A DNA stretch of 64,000 bases, taken from positions 68,063,153 through 68,127,152 of the forward strand of contig NC_134081.1 in NCBI RefSeq assembly GCF_000715075.1, given 5' to 3'. Numbering within the stretch: the first letter of the stretch is position 1; each line of letters starts with the position of its first letter. This DNA is from Nicotiana tabacum. Lineage: Eukaryota; Streptophyta; Magnoliopsida; Solanales; Solanaceae. Below, one piece after another: positions 10,596 to 22,882 of this stretch. The position numbers and the translations under genes are program-made. Below the pieces are notes generated by a model. The model was not told the DNA's origin, did not search any database, and worked only from the letters and a program-made list of their open reading frames with translations.

Positions 10596-13500
10596 CCACC
10601 AAGAAGTGGAGGATAGGTGGGTAGGGGCCGTCCTAGAGGTGGAGGTCAGCCAGTTGGCGCTCCAGCTCGGTTCTATACTTTTCTGGCTAGACCAGATGCA
10701 GAGGCCTCAAATGCTGTGATTACAGGTATTATTTCTATTTGCGGCAAAGATGCCTCAGTATTATTTGATCTATGATCCACATATTCATATGTGTCATCTC
10801 TATTTGCTCCATTCTTGGGTGTTTCTCGTGAGTCCTTGAGTACTCCTGTTTATGTGTCCACTCCTGTAGGCGATTCTGTTATTGTGAACCGGATCTACCG
10901 GCCTTGTATTATTACATTATGTGGTTATGAAACTAGAGCAGATCTCTTATTGCTCGAGATGATCGATTTTGAAATTATTCTAGGTATGGACTGGTTATCT
11001 ACATATCATGCTATTCTAGATTGTCATGCCAAAACTGTTACCTTGGCTATTCCATCTTTGCCTAGGCTGGAGTGGAAGGGTTCTTCGGTTAGTTCATTTA
11101 ATCAGGTTATTTCTTTTATAAAGACTCAACACATGGTTGAGAAGGGTTGTTTAGTTTATCTAGCTTATGTTCGGGATACCACTGCAGAGACTCCGGTTAT
11201 TGATTCAGTGCCTGTAGTTCAGGAGTTCTCCGATTTATTTCCTTCAGATCTTCCAGGTATGCCACCTAATCGTGATATTAATTTCTGTATTGACTTGGCT
11301 CCAGATACTCAGTCTATATCTATTCCACCGTATCGCATGGCTCCGAAAGAATTGAAAGAGTTGAAAGAACAGCTTGAGGAGTTACTAGCCAAAGGGTTCG
11401 CTAGACCGAGTGTATCGCAGTTGGGGTGCACCGGTATTATTTGTGAAGAAGAAGGATGGGACAATGTGGATGTGCATTGATTATCGTCAATTAAACAAAG
11501 TTACTATTAGGACAAGTACTCGTTGACGCATATTGATGACCTATTTGACTAGTTGCAGGGTGCTAGGGTGTTCTCTAGGATCGACTTGAGGTCGGGGTAT
11601 CATCAGTTAAAGATTCGAGATTCGGATGTTCCGAAAACTGCTTTCCGTACTAGATATGGTCATTATAAGTTTCTGATAATGTCTTTCAGTTTAACTAATG
11701 CCCCGGCAACATTTTATGGATCTGATGAATAGGGTATTCATGCCATATATTGATTCGTTTGTCATTGTCTTCATTTATGACATTTTGATCTACTCGCGCA
11801 GTAAGGAGGAACATGAGCAGCATATGAGAGTAGTGCTTCAGACATTGCGGGAACAAAATCTATATGCTAAGTTCTCTAAATGTGAGTTTTGGTTAGTGTC
11901 TGTAGTATCGGGCAAAGTTATTAAAGTTGATCCCAAAATGATTGAGGCAGTTCATAATTGTCATCGACTCACTTTGGCGACTGAGATCGGGAGTTTTCTG
12001 GGTTTAGCAGGTTATTATCGTCGGTTCGTGGAAGGTTTTTCATCTATTGCAGCACCTTTGACCAAATTAACCCAGAAGGGTGTTCAGTTCCGATGGTCCG
12101 ATGATTGTGAGGCAAGATTTCAGAAACTCAAGACAGCATTGACTACAACATCAGTGTTAGTGTTACCTTCCGGTTTGGGAATGTATACAGTGTATTGCGA
12201 CGCTTCACGCATTGGTTTGGGTTGTGTATTAATGCAGGAAGGGCAAGTTATTGCATATGCTTCACGTCAGTTGAAGCCCCACGAGCAAATTATCCGGTAC
12301 ATAATTTGGAGTTAGCTGCGATTGTTCACGCTCTTAAGATTTGGAGGCATTATCTTTATGGGGTGTCGTGTGAATTTTATACTGATCATCGCAGTTTGCA
12401 GCATTTGTTCAAGCAGAGAGACCTAAATTTGAGGCAGCGCAGATGGCTGGAATTACTAAAAGATTATGATATTACTATCCTATATCATCCAGGTAAAGCA
12501 AATGTAGTTGCAGATGCCTTGAGTAGAAAGGCAGAGAGTATGGGTAGTTTGGCTTTCGTTTCAGCAGAAGGGAGGCCATTAGCTTTGGATATCCAGTCCT
12601 TGGCCAACAGACTTGTGCGGCTAGATATTTCAGAGCCCAGCCGAGTTCTTGCATGTGTCATAGCTAATTTTTCACTATTTGAGCAGATCAAGGCTCGCCA
12701 GTATGATGATCCACTCTTAATGATTTTTCGAGAAATGGTACTATGCAGTCGTGCCAAGGAAGTTACTATTGGTACGGATGGTGTTCTGTGACTCTAGAAT
12801 CGTCTATGTGTTCCTAATGTGGATGAACTGAGGTAAAAGATCCTGGAAGAGGTACACAATTCTCGGTATTCTATTCATCCAGGTGCTACGAAGATGTATC
12901 GTGACTTGAGGCAGCATTATTGGTGGCGACAAATGAAAAAGGACATAGTTAAGTATGTAGCAAGGTGTCTAAATTGCCAGCAAGTTAAATATGAGTACTA
13001 GAGGCCAGGTGGCCTACTTCAGCAGATGACTATACCAGAGTGAAAATGGGAACGAATTACTATGGACTTTGTAGTTAGGTTGTCGCGGACCTTGAGAAAG
13101 TTTGATGCAGTTTGGGTGATTGTTGACAGGTTGACCAAGTCGGCACACTTTATTCCTGTTGTGACTACGTATACTTCAGAGAGGTTGGCCCAAATTTATA
13201 TTCAGGAGATAGTTCGGTTGCACAGTGTGCCAATTTCTATCATATCAGATAGAGGCCCTCAGTTTACTTCACATTTCTGGAGAGTAGTACATAGTGAATT
13301 AGAGACCCGTGTAGAGCTCAGCACAGCCTTTCATCCGCAGACCGACGGGCAGTCAGAGCAGACAGTTCAGATTTTGTAGAATATGCTTAGGGCATGTGTG
13401 ATTGACTTTGGAGGTTAGTGGGATCATTTCCTGCCTTTGGCCGAGTTTGCTTATAATAACAGTTATCAATCCAGCATCGAGATGGCTCCATTTGAGGCTT

Positions 13501-14161
13501 TATATGGCCGTCGATGCCGTTCACCTATCGGATGGTTTGATCCCGGTGAGGCTAAGTTATATGGTTCTGATTTGGTAAAGGATGCTTGGAAAAGGTAAAG
13601 TTGATTCAGGAGCGACTTCGTACAGCACAGTCTAGATAGAAGAGTTACGCGGATCAGAAAGCGCGTGATTTATCATTTATGGTAGGTGAAAAAGTTCTCT
13701 TGACGGTTTCGCCGATGAAGGGAATTATGAGATTCGGGAAGAAGGGCAAGCTGAGCCCAAGGTTTATAGGCCCATTTGAGGTGTTGAGACGAGTTGGGGA
13801 GGTTGCTTATGAGCTTGCATTTCCTCCCAGTCTATCAGGAGTTCATTCAGTTTTCCATGTATCTATGCTCCGAAAGTATCATGCTGACCTATCACATGTG
13901 TTGGACTTCAGCACAATTCAGCTAGATAAGAGTTTGGGTTATGAAGAAGAGCCATTTACCATTATTGATAAACAAGTTCGCCAGTTGAGGTCCAAGAGGA
14001 TTTCTGTAGTAAAGGTCCAGTGGAGGGGCCAACCGGTCAAGGAAATGACTTGGGAGGCCGAGGAGGACATGCAGAGCAAATATCCACACTTATTTAGCAC
14101 TCCAAGTATTATTCTAAACCCGTTCGAGGACGAACGTTTGTTTAAGATATGGAGAATGTAA
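10596..14161 (+). pseudogene. pol of gypsy element 1: PR-RT-RNaseH-IN-chromodomain, broken
   Basis: The protease region (about 10740-11000) has lost its active site: the usual D-P-G-S reads D-L-stop-S at 10767-10778. RT (about 11330-12000) shifts frame near 11430-11500, and its catalytic pair F-I-D-D reads F-I-Y-D (11776-11778). RNase H follows (about 12100-12540: [27 protein letters not shown]), with another frame change near 12290. Integrase has an HHCC-type zinc region (about 12850-13000), then MDFVV..., ISDRGPQF and DGQSEQ for the D,D,E triad. A chromodomain-like tail at 13939-14097 (KVQWRGQP...MTWEAE) is the part thought to steer integration to heterochromatin in chromoviruses. Extra TAG stops occur, for example at 10614. 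Confidence 0.85.
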
Positions 14162-16905
14162 TGACCCAACCGGTCATTTTAACTTTTAGAAACCCGTTCC
14201 CTAAAATAAAACTCCCCAAAAATGCTTTTATTAATTTATTACTCACGGGGATGGTTGATTCGAGATTTGGAAGTGTGTGGGTTGAAATCGGAACACTTGG
14301 TTTCTTAAGTTAGCTTTAAATGGACAAGTTTGACTTCGGTCAATATTTTGAGAAAACGACCTCGGAATCGGGATTTGACGGTTCCAATAGGTTCGTATGA
14401 TGATTTTGGACTTGGGCGTATGTCCGAATCGCATTTTGGATAACCCGGGAGTATTTTGATGCTTAATAGTAAAAATCAACTATTTGAAGGTTTAAAATTC
14501 TTTAAATTTGGTTTGGAGTAGGATTTTGAGTAATTGAAGTCCGTTTGAAATTCCGAGTTTGGGAATAGTTCGTATTGTGATTTAAGACTTGCACGCAAAA
14601 TTTCGTATCATTACGAGTAGTTTAAGTATATTTCGGCGCATTGGAAGTAAATTGAACAACTTAAAATTCTAAAGTTTGAATCAATTTGGTTTAGGGTATG
14701 ATTCTTAGATTTGATGTTGTTTTACACGTTCCGAGAGTTCGAGTGAGTCCTTTTTATGATTTCAAACTTGTTGGTATATTCGGGCGGGGTCCCGGGGGCC
14801 CCGAGTGTCAATCGGACGAGGCTCTGACTAAGTTAGAAGTTGGGAGCCAAAACTGAAGCTCCCAGCTACTGTCAGAATCGCACCTGCACTTGGCCAGGAG
14901 AGCGGCACTCGCAGATGCGAGATTTCTTCGCAGAAGCGGACAAGGAATGAGAGGCCTGCCATCGCAGGTGCGGAATATTGGGCGCACCTGCGAACGCGCA
15001 GGTGCGAGGCTAGATGCGTAGATGCGAGAATTGGCCAGGCAAGTGGAACTCGCACCTGCGAGGATTTTTCGCAGGTGCGGAGCTACAGGTGTATTCCAAC
15101 CTCCGCAGGTGCGAAAGGCCTATTTGGCAGAAAGCTTAAAAGAACGGGAATCCACCATTTTTGCTCGTTTTCTCTCCACATTTGGGCGATTTCAGAGCTT
15201 TTGAGGGGGGGGGAGGGGTTCAACTAGCAATTTGAAGGTAAGTTAATTCTACACACCTTCAGTAAAATACATAGATTATAGGTAGATTATAACTAGTAAA
15301 TCTTAGAAATCAAGGGTTTAGGTGAAAACCCTAGATTTTTATAAAAATGAGATTTTAACCACGAAAATAGTTATGGAATTGGGTAGAAATTATATATTTA
15401 AGTTCTTAAGATTATGGGTAATGTTTTCATCCGAAAATATTCAGAATCCGAGCACGTGGGCCCGGGGTAAATTTTAGGAATTTTAACATTTTGGATAAGG
15501 TAATTTATTTAATAGATAAATTTCGAATCATTTAGTATATATTAATTATTTTGTATAATATTTGGATAGTTTTGGATTTTTGGCGTCTAATCGAGAATTC
15601 AACGCGACGTGGTAATCAGAAAGTGGACTTTGAGACGAGGTAAGTCTCTTGTCTAATCTTGTGAGGGGAAAATTACCCCATAGGGATTAAATTGAATAAT
15701 TATTGCTAATTGCGGGGGCTACGTACGCACGGAGTAACGAGAGTCCGTGCGTAGCTACTATTAATGCTAAAGTCCTGGTAATTTAGGACTCAAAGCATGA
15801 ATTACTTGTGTAAATTATATTCTTTATTTAATTAATATTAATTGATATATATGAATATATTGTGAATTGTTAGATAAAGATATTAAAGGATGGAAATCTC
15901 ATATGCTTGATTTTCTGTTTAAATTAGTTAATTGTTAAAAGAAATTGTTCTTCCTCCCGAATTTATCTTATAATAAATATACTCTCCTTCCGGAGGTACA
16001 TAAGAAAATGTCATCCTTTCTTGTGGAGCGGGCCAAACGCCTCGGCAGGATAGATGCATCTATGAATCGTGCTGCATGTCCCTCGGCAGTGTATAGGACA
16101 CTCTGGATCGGGCCGTCCATCCTCGACAGAAATCGTACTTAATAATAATAATCACATGATACCTTAATAGCTTATTTCAACTTGCGAAGCTAATTGATAA
16201 ATTTGAGAATCCTTGGAATTTAATGAATTATTATTCCTGCTTGTTAAGGAATTAATTGTTATTCTTGTAAATGAGATTAATTGATAAATTAGAAATTATT
16301 TGAATTGAAAGAATTTAACTAATATATTGAGAATTGTTGCATTTGAAGGAATTTGATTATTTCCGCTGGTTAAATAAATTATTGTAAATTCTGTGAATCA
16401 TGCTGATTTAGATATTCTAGTTGTATTTCAGTTATTATTATTGACCCATAGTGAGTGTCAAAGTCGGCCATCTCGTCTCTACCTCTTCGAGATTAGGCTT
16501 GATACTTACTGGGTACACGTTGTTTACGTACTCATACTACACTTGCTGCACTTTTTGTGCAGGACCTGAGGCAAGTACTAGTGGGGGACCTATCGTCTTA
16601 CACCCACGTTATCCAGGGGCATAGTGGTGAGCTGCCTTTCTGAGCCGTTCTGCAGCTACTAGTGTCTCTCCTTATATTTTTCATTCTGTCTATTTTTATT
16701 TCAGACAGTATTTGAGGTTTTGTATAATCTACTATATGCTCATACACTTGTGACACCAGGTCTTGGCACACATTGGTAGAATTTGATGTTTTATTATCTT
16801 TCTTGGTTTTAAATTTTGTCAATATATGCTTAATTTATTAAGTTGGCTTGCCTAGCTGTAGTGTTGGGCGCCATCACGACCTATAGGTAAAATTGGGTCG
16901 TGACA
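14157..16905 (+). repeat. 3' LTR of gypsy element 1
   Basis: 2749 bp, TGTAATGACCC...GGTCGTGACA, followed by TSD CTACC. Highly similar to the 5' LTR along its whole length. The polypurine tract just before it is degraded (AGATATGGAGAA). It contains the motif array (14875-15115), donor match (15637-15645), stem-loop (15718-15755) and hairpin units (16024-16129). Confidence 0.9.
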
Positions 16906-16980
16906 CTACCCCTCGCCACATCCCTGATCCCACCCTCACCCACTCCAACCTCGCCCAATACCCACCCTAAATAGAACTAT

Positions 16981-17380
16981 TCTTTTCATGATGTAGTAAA
17001 AGTATTTTCTTTCATTTCAACAAAACAAGTACTTACTTTTCATGAAGTAGAAAAAGTATTTCTTTTATTTCAATAAACTAAGTATTATAAATTCCCAACA
17101 AAACGTGTACTTTCTTTTCATGATATAGAAAAAGTATTTTCTTTCATTTCAACAAACTAAGTATTTTCTTTTTTCTGATGTAAAAAAAATATTTTCTTTT
17201 ATTTTAATAAAATGAGTAATTTCTTTTCATGATGTAGAAAAAATATTTTTTTTCATTTCAACAAACTGAATATTTATTTTTTTTATGTAAAAAAAATATT
17301 TTATTTAATTCAACAAAATGAGTAATTTCCTTTATGTTGTAGAAAGGATACTTTTTTCAATAAAATAAAGTATTTTCTTT
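16981..17380. repeat. About 52-bp minisatellite inside MITE copy 2
   Basis: About seven imperfect units of the repeat seen at 4460-4745 (TTCATGATGTAG, AAAGTATTTTC, TTTCATTTCAACAAA). It has more units and more drift than copy 1. Confidence 0.7.
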
Positions 17381-17888
17381 TTAGTTATCGAACTCAAATT
17401 TTAACATTATTCTTGTGTGAAAAAGTAAAGTAGCACATTAGTTCCTTGGGGTTTGTGTGAATTTTGAAAAGAATAATTAAATTCTTAAAGAAAACAAAGT
17501 TGGGGGGTTTGGGGAGGGGGGAGTACAGGAAATATGAGAATTTTGGGAAAGGTGTGTTGAGGAGAGTAGCATAGAAAATTATTTTCCTAAAAATATTTTA
17601 TATTCTCTAATCAAACACTAGAAAATATTTTCCGAAAAGATTTTCACTCACCAACCAAACAAGGGAAAATAAGTGACAAAACCACTCACTTTCCATGAAA
17701 ATATTTTCTAGTGAAAAATACTTTTCTTCATACCAAATACACCCCAAATGTCAATGTCTTTCGAGCGTTGCTACCTAATTATGTTTTCATTTTTTTCTCG
17801 ATATCTTACGGGAATGTACCAAAGAAAGACACTATTTACCAACAACTAACCATTTTAGTCATGCTACAAAAAAAGCTAAAATAATTAA

Positions 17889-18160
17889 CAATGATATACA
17901 ATATTCAAAAAATATAGGCAAAAGAAGATTGTTTTCCAATAGGTATTGTTGCGATTCATTAAAAACACATAGATGGGGCAATATGTAAAATGTTTCGAAG
18001 TTTAAAAAGCGAGTTAGACTAGTTTGAAGTCAAAATTCATTACTAATGATATAAAATATTAAAAAACAGGGGGAAGGATTCTTTTTTTCAATGGGTATGG
18101 AATTCGTTGAAAATATATAGATGAGGCAATATACAAAACTTGAGCAAGATTGGAGGTGAT
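17889..18160. repeat. Imperfect tandem duplication, period about 157 bp
   Basis: The block starting AATGATATACAATATT (17889) recurs as AATGATATAAAATATT (18046). Both continue into 'attcgttgaaaa.a.atagatgaggcaatat.caaaa'-type text. Non-coding; family not recognised. Confidence 0.55.
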
Positions 18161-18214
18161 TCGAACTGATTTGTATCAAAACTCGTAGTTAAAATCAAGT
18201 TTAAAAGATTCTTT

Positions 18215-18330
18215 TGCGACACATGTATCACGTATGTATCCCATACACATGTATACATGGATATACATGTGATACACATATGATACATATGTGATACATA
18301 AATAATACACTATGTGATACATGTTTACCC
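18215..18330. repeat. GATACATATGT-type short repeat cluster
   Basis: Repeated ATGTATC, GTGATACA and ATACATGTG words in both orientations over about 115 bp. The apparent ORFs here are rich in Tyr/Met/Ile/Cys, as expected from simple-sequence translation, and are not genes. Confidence 0.6.
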
Positions 18331-20951
18331 GTAAAATAATACAGTTGAATTTGTTATGTGGTTTAGAGGCACGTGAATTAAATTGTTCCAAGAAAATAAA
18401 ATGATAAAGGAAAAAATTGAATAAAGTAAGAAATAATTGAAGAAGAGGCGAGCCTGTGTCTCGAATTATGATTTTCGGTAGCTAGAACAATATCAAGAAC
18501 AAAGTACTTGGCAAAGTAATGTTAACAGAATAAGAGAATAAGTTTAGCCTTTTTTCATACAAGTATTTCACGCCCTTCCATGAATACAAATTTCTCTATC
18601 TATAGCTAAATTAGGTGAAAAAAGATCCCCAAATCAAGCTGTTCTTTAAAGTGAATAAAGACCATTATTGATAGCCGCATAATAGTTGAGTGTAAATACT
18701 AAGGTTTTTTGTAACAGTTGCTCCTTTAATGATGTTTTCTTCAATCGGTATCTTGTTTTTAAATTCTTTTCTCCGATTGTGATGTCACCAGGAATCATAT
18801 AACACTGGCCACATACTTAGATCTGGTATCAGTTATTTGCTCACTCATCTCCTACGTGTCTTTACTGCCATGTATTCAATTGACGAAAATCCACTTGTCA
18901 TCTGCTAATTTTACCCAATACAATATACATATCATCTTTTTCCATATTCATCTTCTACTTCAAAATTTCAATTCAAACTACCTCAAAGCTCCACCAAATC
19001 ATCCCAAAACTGAGATTCAAACTCTTTAAGATGTACCAAATCCATTCTAATAATACTCACTCAAAAGAAAGCAAATATTAACTATTTTTTGCTACAAATA
19101 TCTAATTGGCTAATATTGGTAGCATTTGGATAATATTAGTAATATTTTATGAATTATCAATTTTTGTAATAGGGTACTTATAGGCGGACATAGCTGGTAA
19201 TTTCCCTTTTTTTCTCTCCCTTTGTGATTTTGTAAGAAGACATGTCTTAGTTCTGTCATTTATGTCCATTGACACTAATATATTGATTATTTATAGAAAA
19301 AATGATTCTTATTTTTGTTGTTATTTTTAGGGCAAGTGCTTTGATATTTCAAGTTTACCGCAAAGTAAAAAGTCATGGGAAAATTTGATGTGCAATTTTG
19401 AGGTAAACGACATGTGCTCCAACAGCTCTTGCTTGCCCTAATATAGCATTGCAGTCTTGCAGATCCATGTGCTTCTTGCACCATTCAACTCATTGCATTG
19501 CCTCAAAAATAATTTTTTCGTCCAACTAAGCGTTTGTTTGAGTCTTTTGCAAACTCAGTTTTTAACTTTATTTTGGAGAAGTACTACTACTTTTTTAAGG
19601 AAAAAAAAATCAAAAACTCAAATTTTCAAATCTTTCAAAGTCTTCCTTCAAGTTCAAAAATGTCCAAGTTTTAAATATATAATATAAAAACCTATAATCA
19701 AATCCCACTAAGACTTCTTTGCAACTAAACCTTGAGATTACTATTTGCTAGAGAGTTTATTTAGCTAATATTATTTGAAGGTCATTTCTTTTCTTTGTAA
19801 AGAATTCTTTTATGGGAACACTCTTTGTCCCTCCATCCTCTATATCTGTCTTCCAAATTCTGACACACTGCTCTCTATATGGCGTAAACATGGTGCCTGA
19901 TAGTGCAAGCAAAGCAAGCAACCTACTCTCTTTTTTTTTTAAATTTCAAACAAAAAAATGAATAACACAATAATAATAATTATTAATCTTTTCATACTAT
20001 CCTCTTTGCCTTTAGGAAAAAAATAAAAAACTTTTTCCCCCCTCTCTCTCCTCTAGTCTTTTTGGCTTTAATGCTTCACTAGCAAAAGCCATCTGCAAAA
20101 CTCTCTTCTGTTTTTCTGTCCATGCCATCCCCTCTCCCTTTTTCGTCCCATCTTCTTCACTTGTTCTTAGTACAATATTTAACTCCAATAAACTCCATTT
20201 CCTAAGCAAAATAAATGCAGTTTCTTTATTTTTATATTTATGGAAGCTGCTGTTTTAAGTTCCATATTTATCTAAGAGCTAAAGAAGCTTAATTACTTGA
20301 GCTAAAGTTCATTTTATTCTTTGAAAAATATACCTAGCTGGTGATTTAGTAGTTTTCTTTTCTTGTCCATTGACTTTTTTTCCTCCTTCAATGCAGCTCT
20401 AAGTTCTAACTTCAACCGTTGTTGTCTTTTCAGGAGAACTGTTTGCAAGTTTGGTAGACCATTTCTCTCGCTATGTTTCCTTTTCAAGCTATAGAGATAG
20501 AAAACTGTTTATTTTTTCATATTTTGGCTTATTCTTAAGGGTAGTTCCTGTTCATCTTGACATCTGAAAGTTTCACTTTTTTTATCTGCTCTTTCTGTTT
20601 AGGTCCAAAGTTAAAGAATTCAGACACCATAACATAAGAAAATTTCACATCAAAATAATAGTGCCAAAGCGTTCTTCATCTACATAATGAATTAGCCACC
20701 ATTTCTTTAGAGATTGTAAAAGAAAGTAGAGTATGTGGAGTCAAGAATGCAATATTGTTTCCTAGTTATGAGCTTGTTGTTTTAAAGAGATCTTTTTTCC
20801 TTTTTTTTTTCCTTCTCAAGTCAGCCACCACTTTTAGTTTAATCATTTAGTCTAGCTAGCTTCTAATCTACTATCCCTTGTCCTGTTTCTTCCTCTCTTT
20901 TTCTGTCTCCAAACAAAAACAAGAATACTAAAGAAATTTGAGAGGTTAGAA
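18331..20951. other. Upstream region of the ZF-HD gene
   Basis: About 2.6 kb with no recognisable ORF or transposon. The last 100 bases before the ATG are pyrimidine-rich (TTTCTTCCTCTCTTTTTCTG near 20886), then A-rich up to the start codon. This fits a plant 5' leader or Y-patch, but no confident TATA box or transcription start can be named. Promoter and leader of 20952-21737 presumably lie here. Confidence 0.5.
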
Positions 20952-21737
20952 ATGGAAGTTCCAAATGAAGAAGGAGAAATGGCAATGCCAATTAACAGCA
21001 CATATGGGCATGAGCACATGATCTATCATGACACTGCACCACAAAATAATCACATAATAACACCCCCACAAATAGTAACTTCCAAAAATGGACCCCCAAT
21101 TTCCACTAGTACCCTTGAAACCTCAGATAATGTAGTACCTTACAAGAAAATGGTGAAGTATAAGGAATGCCTCAAGAACCATGCAGCAGCTATGGGTGGA
21201 AATGCAACTGATGGATGTGGAGAATTCATGCCTAGTGGTGAAGAAGGTACTTTTGAATTCCTCACTTGCTCTGTTTGCAATTGCCACAGAAATTTCCATA
21301 GAAAAGAAACAGAAGGTGAGCTCATAAGAAAAGTTTATGTGGGACATCCTCATAAAGCATTTGTGTACCCTGCTTCTAGAGCAGCACCATATCAGATGAT
21401 AATGTCTTATAATAACCATTTGGGATCATTTCCTTATATTGAGCAAGAAGATGGTATAATAAATGGTGGTTGTGGGGTTATGGCTAGGCCACTTAACTAT
21501 CAACAATTGGTGAAGAAGAGATTCAGGACAAAGTTTAGTCAAGAACAAAAGGAGAAAATGCTCAACTTTGCTGAGAAAATTGGATGGAAGATGCAAAAGC
21601 AAGAGGACGCTATGGTTCAACAGTTTTGTCAAGAAGTTGGAGTTAAAAGAAGAGTACTTAAGGTTTGGATGCACAACAATAAGCACAGTCTCGCAAAGAA
21701 AAACTCCAATGACATTAATCTTCAAAGTCAAATTTGA
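20952..21737 (+). CDS. Zinc-finger homeodomain (ZF-HD) transcription factor, intact
   Basis: A 261-residue nuclear DNA-binding protein encoded by one exon, as is usual for this plant-specific family. The ZF-HD dimerisation zinc finger spans about residues 67-118 (YKECLKNHAAAMGG, then CGEFMPSGEEG, then TCSVCNCHRNFHR), with Cys/His ligands C73, H77, C89, C106, C109, C111, H112 and H116. A homeodomain spans about residues 188-250 (KKRFRTKFS..QK.KM through VLKVWMHNNKHSLAKK), including W239 and N242 of the recognition helix. The linker is short and Tyr/Gly-rich. The start is supported by GAAATGG context and by an N-terminus (MEVPNEEGEMAMPINSTYGH) of the style seen in ZHD3/ZHD4-type proteins; that subgroup is an inference. 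These factors act as dimers in development and stress responses. This is the only host gene here without damage. Confidence 0.95.
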   Translation: MEVPNEEGEMAMPINSTYGHEHMIYHDTAPQNNHIITPPQIVTSKNGPPISTSTLETSDNVVPYKKMVKYKECLKNHAAAMGGNATDGCGEFMPSGEEGTFEFLTCSVCNCHRNFHRKETEGELIRKVYVGHPHKAFVYPASRAAPYQMIMSYNNHLGSFPYIEQEDGIINGGCGVMARPLNYQQLVKKRFRTKFSQEQKEKMLNFAEKIGWKMQKQEDAMVQQFCQEVGVKRRVLKVWMHNNKHSLAKKNSNDINLQSQI

Positions 21738-22004
21738 ACTACTTCTATCTGTTACCTCTAGTAGACAGTATTTAACTTAATTTCTTCTTTTATTTCCTCT
21801 ACTGTTTTGCCTTTTTGGTATCTTCTTGAACTTCACTTCTCTTTGGTCCATTGTTACAATTAGCTTGATATTTTAACAAAATAATATTTGGGTATGCAAT
21901 GTATTGGTCGGATTTTGTTTAACTTATCTGTAGTAATCAGTTTATACATAGAAAAGATTATTTAAAAAGATCTTTTCTGATGGATATTTACTTTATTATT
22001 ACTA
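21738..22004. other. 3' flank of the ZF-HD gene
   Basis: T-rich sequence after the stop, with AATAAT near 21882 as a possible near-upstream poly(A) element. No other feature was seen. Confidence 0.4.
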
Positions 22005-22268
22005 TACCCTCTGTCCCAATTTATGTGCTATATTTTGCTTCTCATGATTCAAATTATGTGAACTTTGATTATTATAATTTTTCATCAAATTGACATAAGA
22101 AGAATTATAAAAAGAATTATAATTATAGTACTTTTATAGTTTTTAAATATCTAAATTTTAATTTTAAAATATGAGTTAATTTAATTTAATTTAATTTTAA
22201 AGATTAATTAATTAACTCTCGATAAACGAAGAGCTTTGAGTACCACATAAATCGGGGCCGATGGAGTA
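22005..22268. mobile_element. Stowaway-like MITE, 264 bp
   Basis: The left end TA-CCCTCTGTCCCAATTTATG pairs with the right end CACATAAATCGGGGCCGATGGAG-TA. TA is present at both edges, which is the Tc1/mariner-type target. The A/T-rich interior has no coding capacity. It lies about 270 bp after the ZF-HD stop, a common gene-proximal position for such MITEs. Confidence 0.65.
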
Positions 22269-22882
22269 CTTATTAGCAATGGGTGCTTCTAGTTTAGAAA
22301 GGAGCATGAGTCAAACTCTATGTTACCCTTCAGTCTTATGATTATGTCTGTTAATGTTTCTGTAGATCCCCGAAAGATAATTTATTAACCTCAATAATAG
22401 AAGTACATCTTATTTAATTGTAAGAAGATAATATCCTCCCCTAACTTTTTTATTTTTGTCAAAAACAAAATGTAGAAACTCGGTTAACTAGATGACCCTC
22501 TTTCTCTAAATACACTAATTTCTTCTCATAATTATTTTCCCTTTTCATGATCCAGATCGAATATCTCTAAGCTAGTACGTAAGATTGCAACGACAAACAT
22601 ATCACAGGAAAATATCCACTTAGACCATAACTAGAATGGTTCTTGTTTACAAGCAATCAATTCCTTTTTCTATTAGGATTACTACATTGTTTAGATTCTT
22701 TTTCTGAAAACCAGTGGCTTTTGGTCGGCTTGCACACCAAATGTTGTTGCTGACTTTTTAACCTGGAGATTTTTATTTTGTTATGCGGAAACTTTTGAGA
22801 TATATTGTTTCACCAACATTTTCCTCCAACCAAATAGAAGAAAATAATATAAGAAAAAGTTTAGTTAGCAGGATTAACATTC
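22269..22882. other. Spacer, no gene seen
   Basis: A/T-rich unique DNA between the Stowaway-like MITE and the copia-like LTR fragment. Nothing recognisable was found. Confidence 0.4.

Larger units (their letters stand above)
6254..16905 (+). mobile_element. Gypsy element 1: full-length Ty3/gypsy chromovirus (Tekay/Del-like)
   Basis: A complete 10.65-kb structure: 5' LTR 6254-9030, PBS at 9034, gag-pol 9222-14161, 3' LTR 14157-16905, with CTACC duplicated at 6249-6253 and 16906-16910. Domain order is gag, CCHC, protease, RT, RNase H, integrase, chromodomain, which is the Ty3/gypsy order with the C-terminal chromodomain of chromoviruses. The assignment to the Tekay/Del clade is inferred from domain style and long LTRs. 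Many stops and at least two frame changes make it non-autonomous today. It inserted into the C-rich centre of MITE copy 2. Confidence 0.9.
5479..17744. mobile_element. MITE copy 2, split by two retrotransposon insertions
   Basis: The left arm starts GGGTGTGTTTGGTATGGAGG at 5479. The right arm ends ...CATACCAAATACACCC at 17744. Both ends are flanked by CAA (5476-5478 and 17745-17747). The pieces are 5479-5519, 6082-6253 and 16906-17744. Concatenated in order they follow copy 1 (4130-5013), including the C-rich tract and the 52-bp repeat. A solo LTR sits at 5520-6081 and gypsy element 1 at 6254-16905, so the MITE is older than both. Confidence 0.75.

Noticed and set aside
21123..21731. Minus-strand ORFs of 61-101 codons opposite the ZF-HD gene, as possible antisense genes
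   Set aside because: They are complementary-strand shadows of a real coding region with no recognisable domain.
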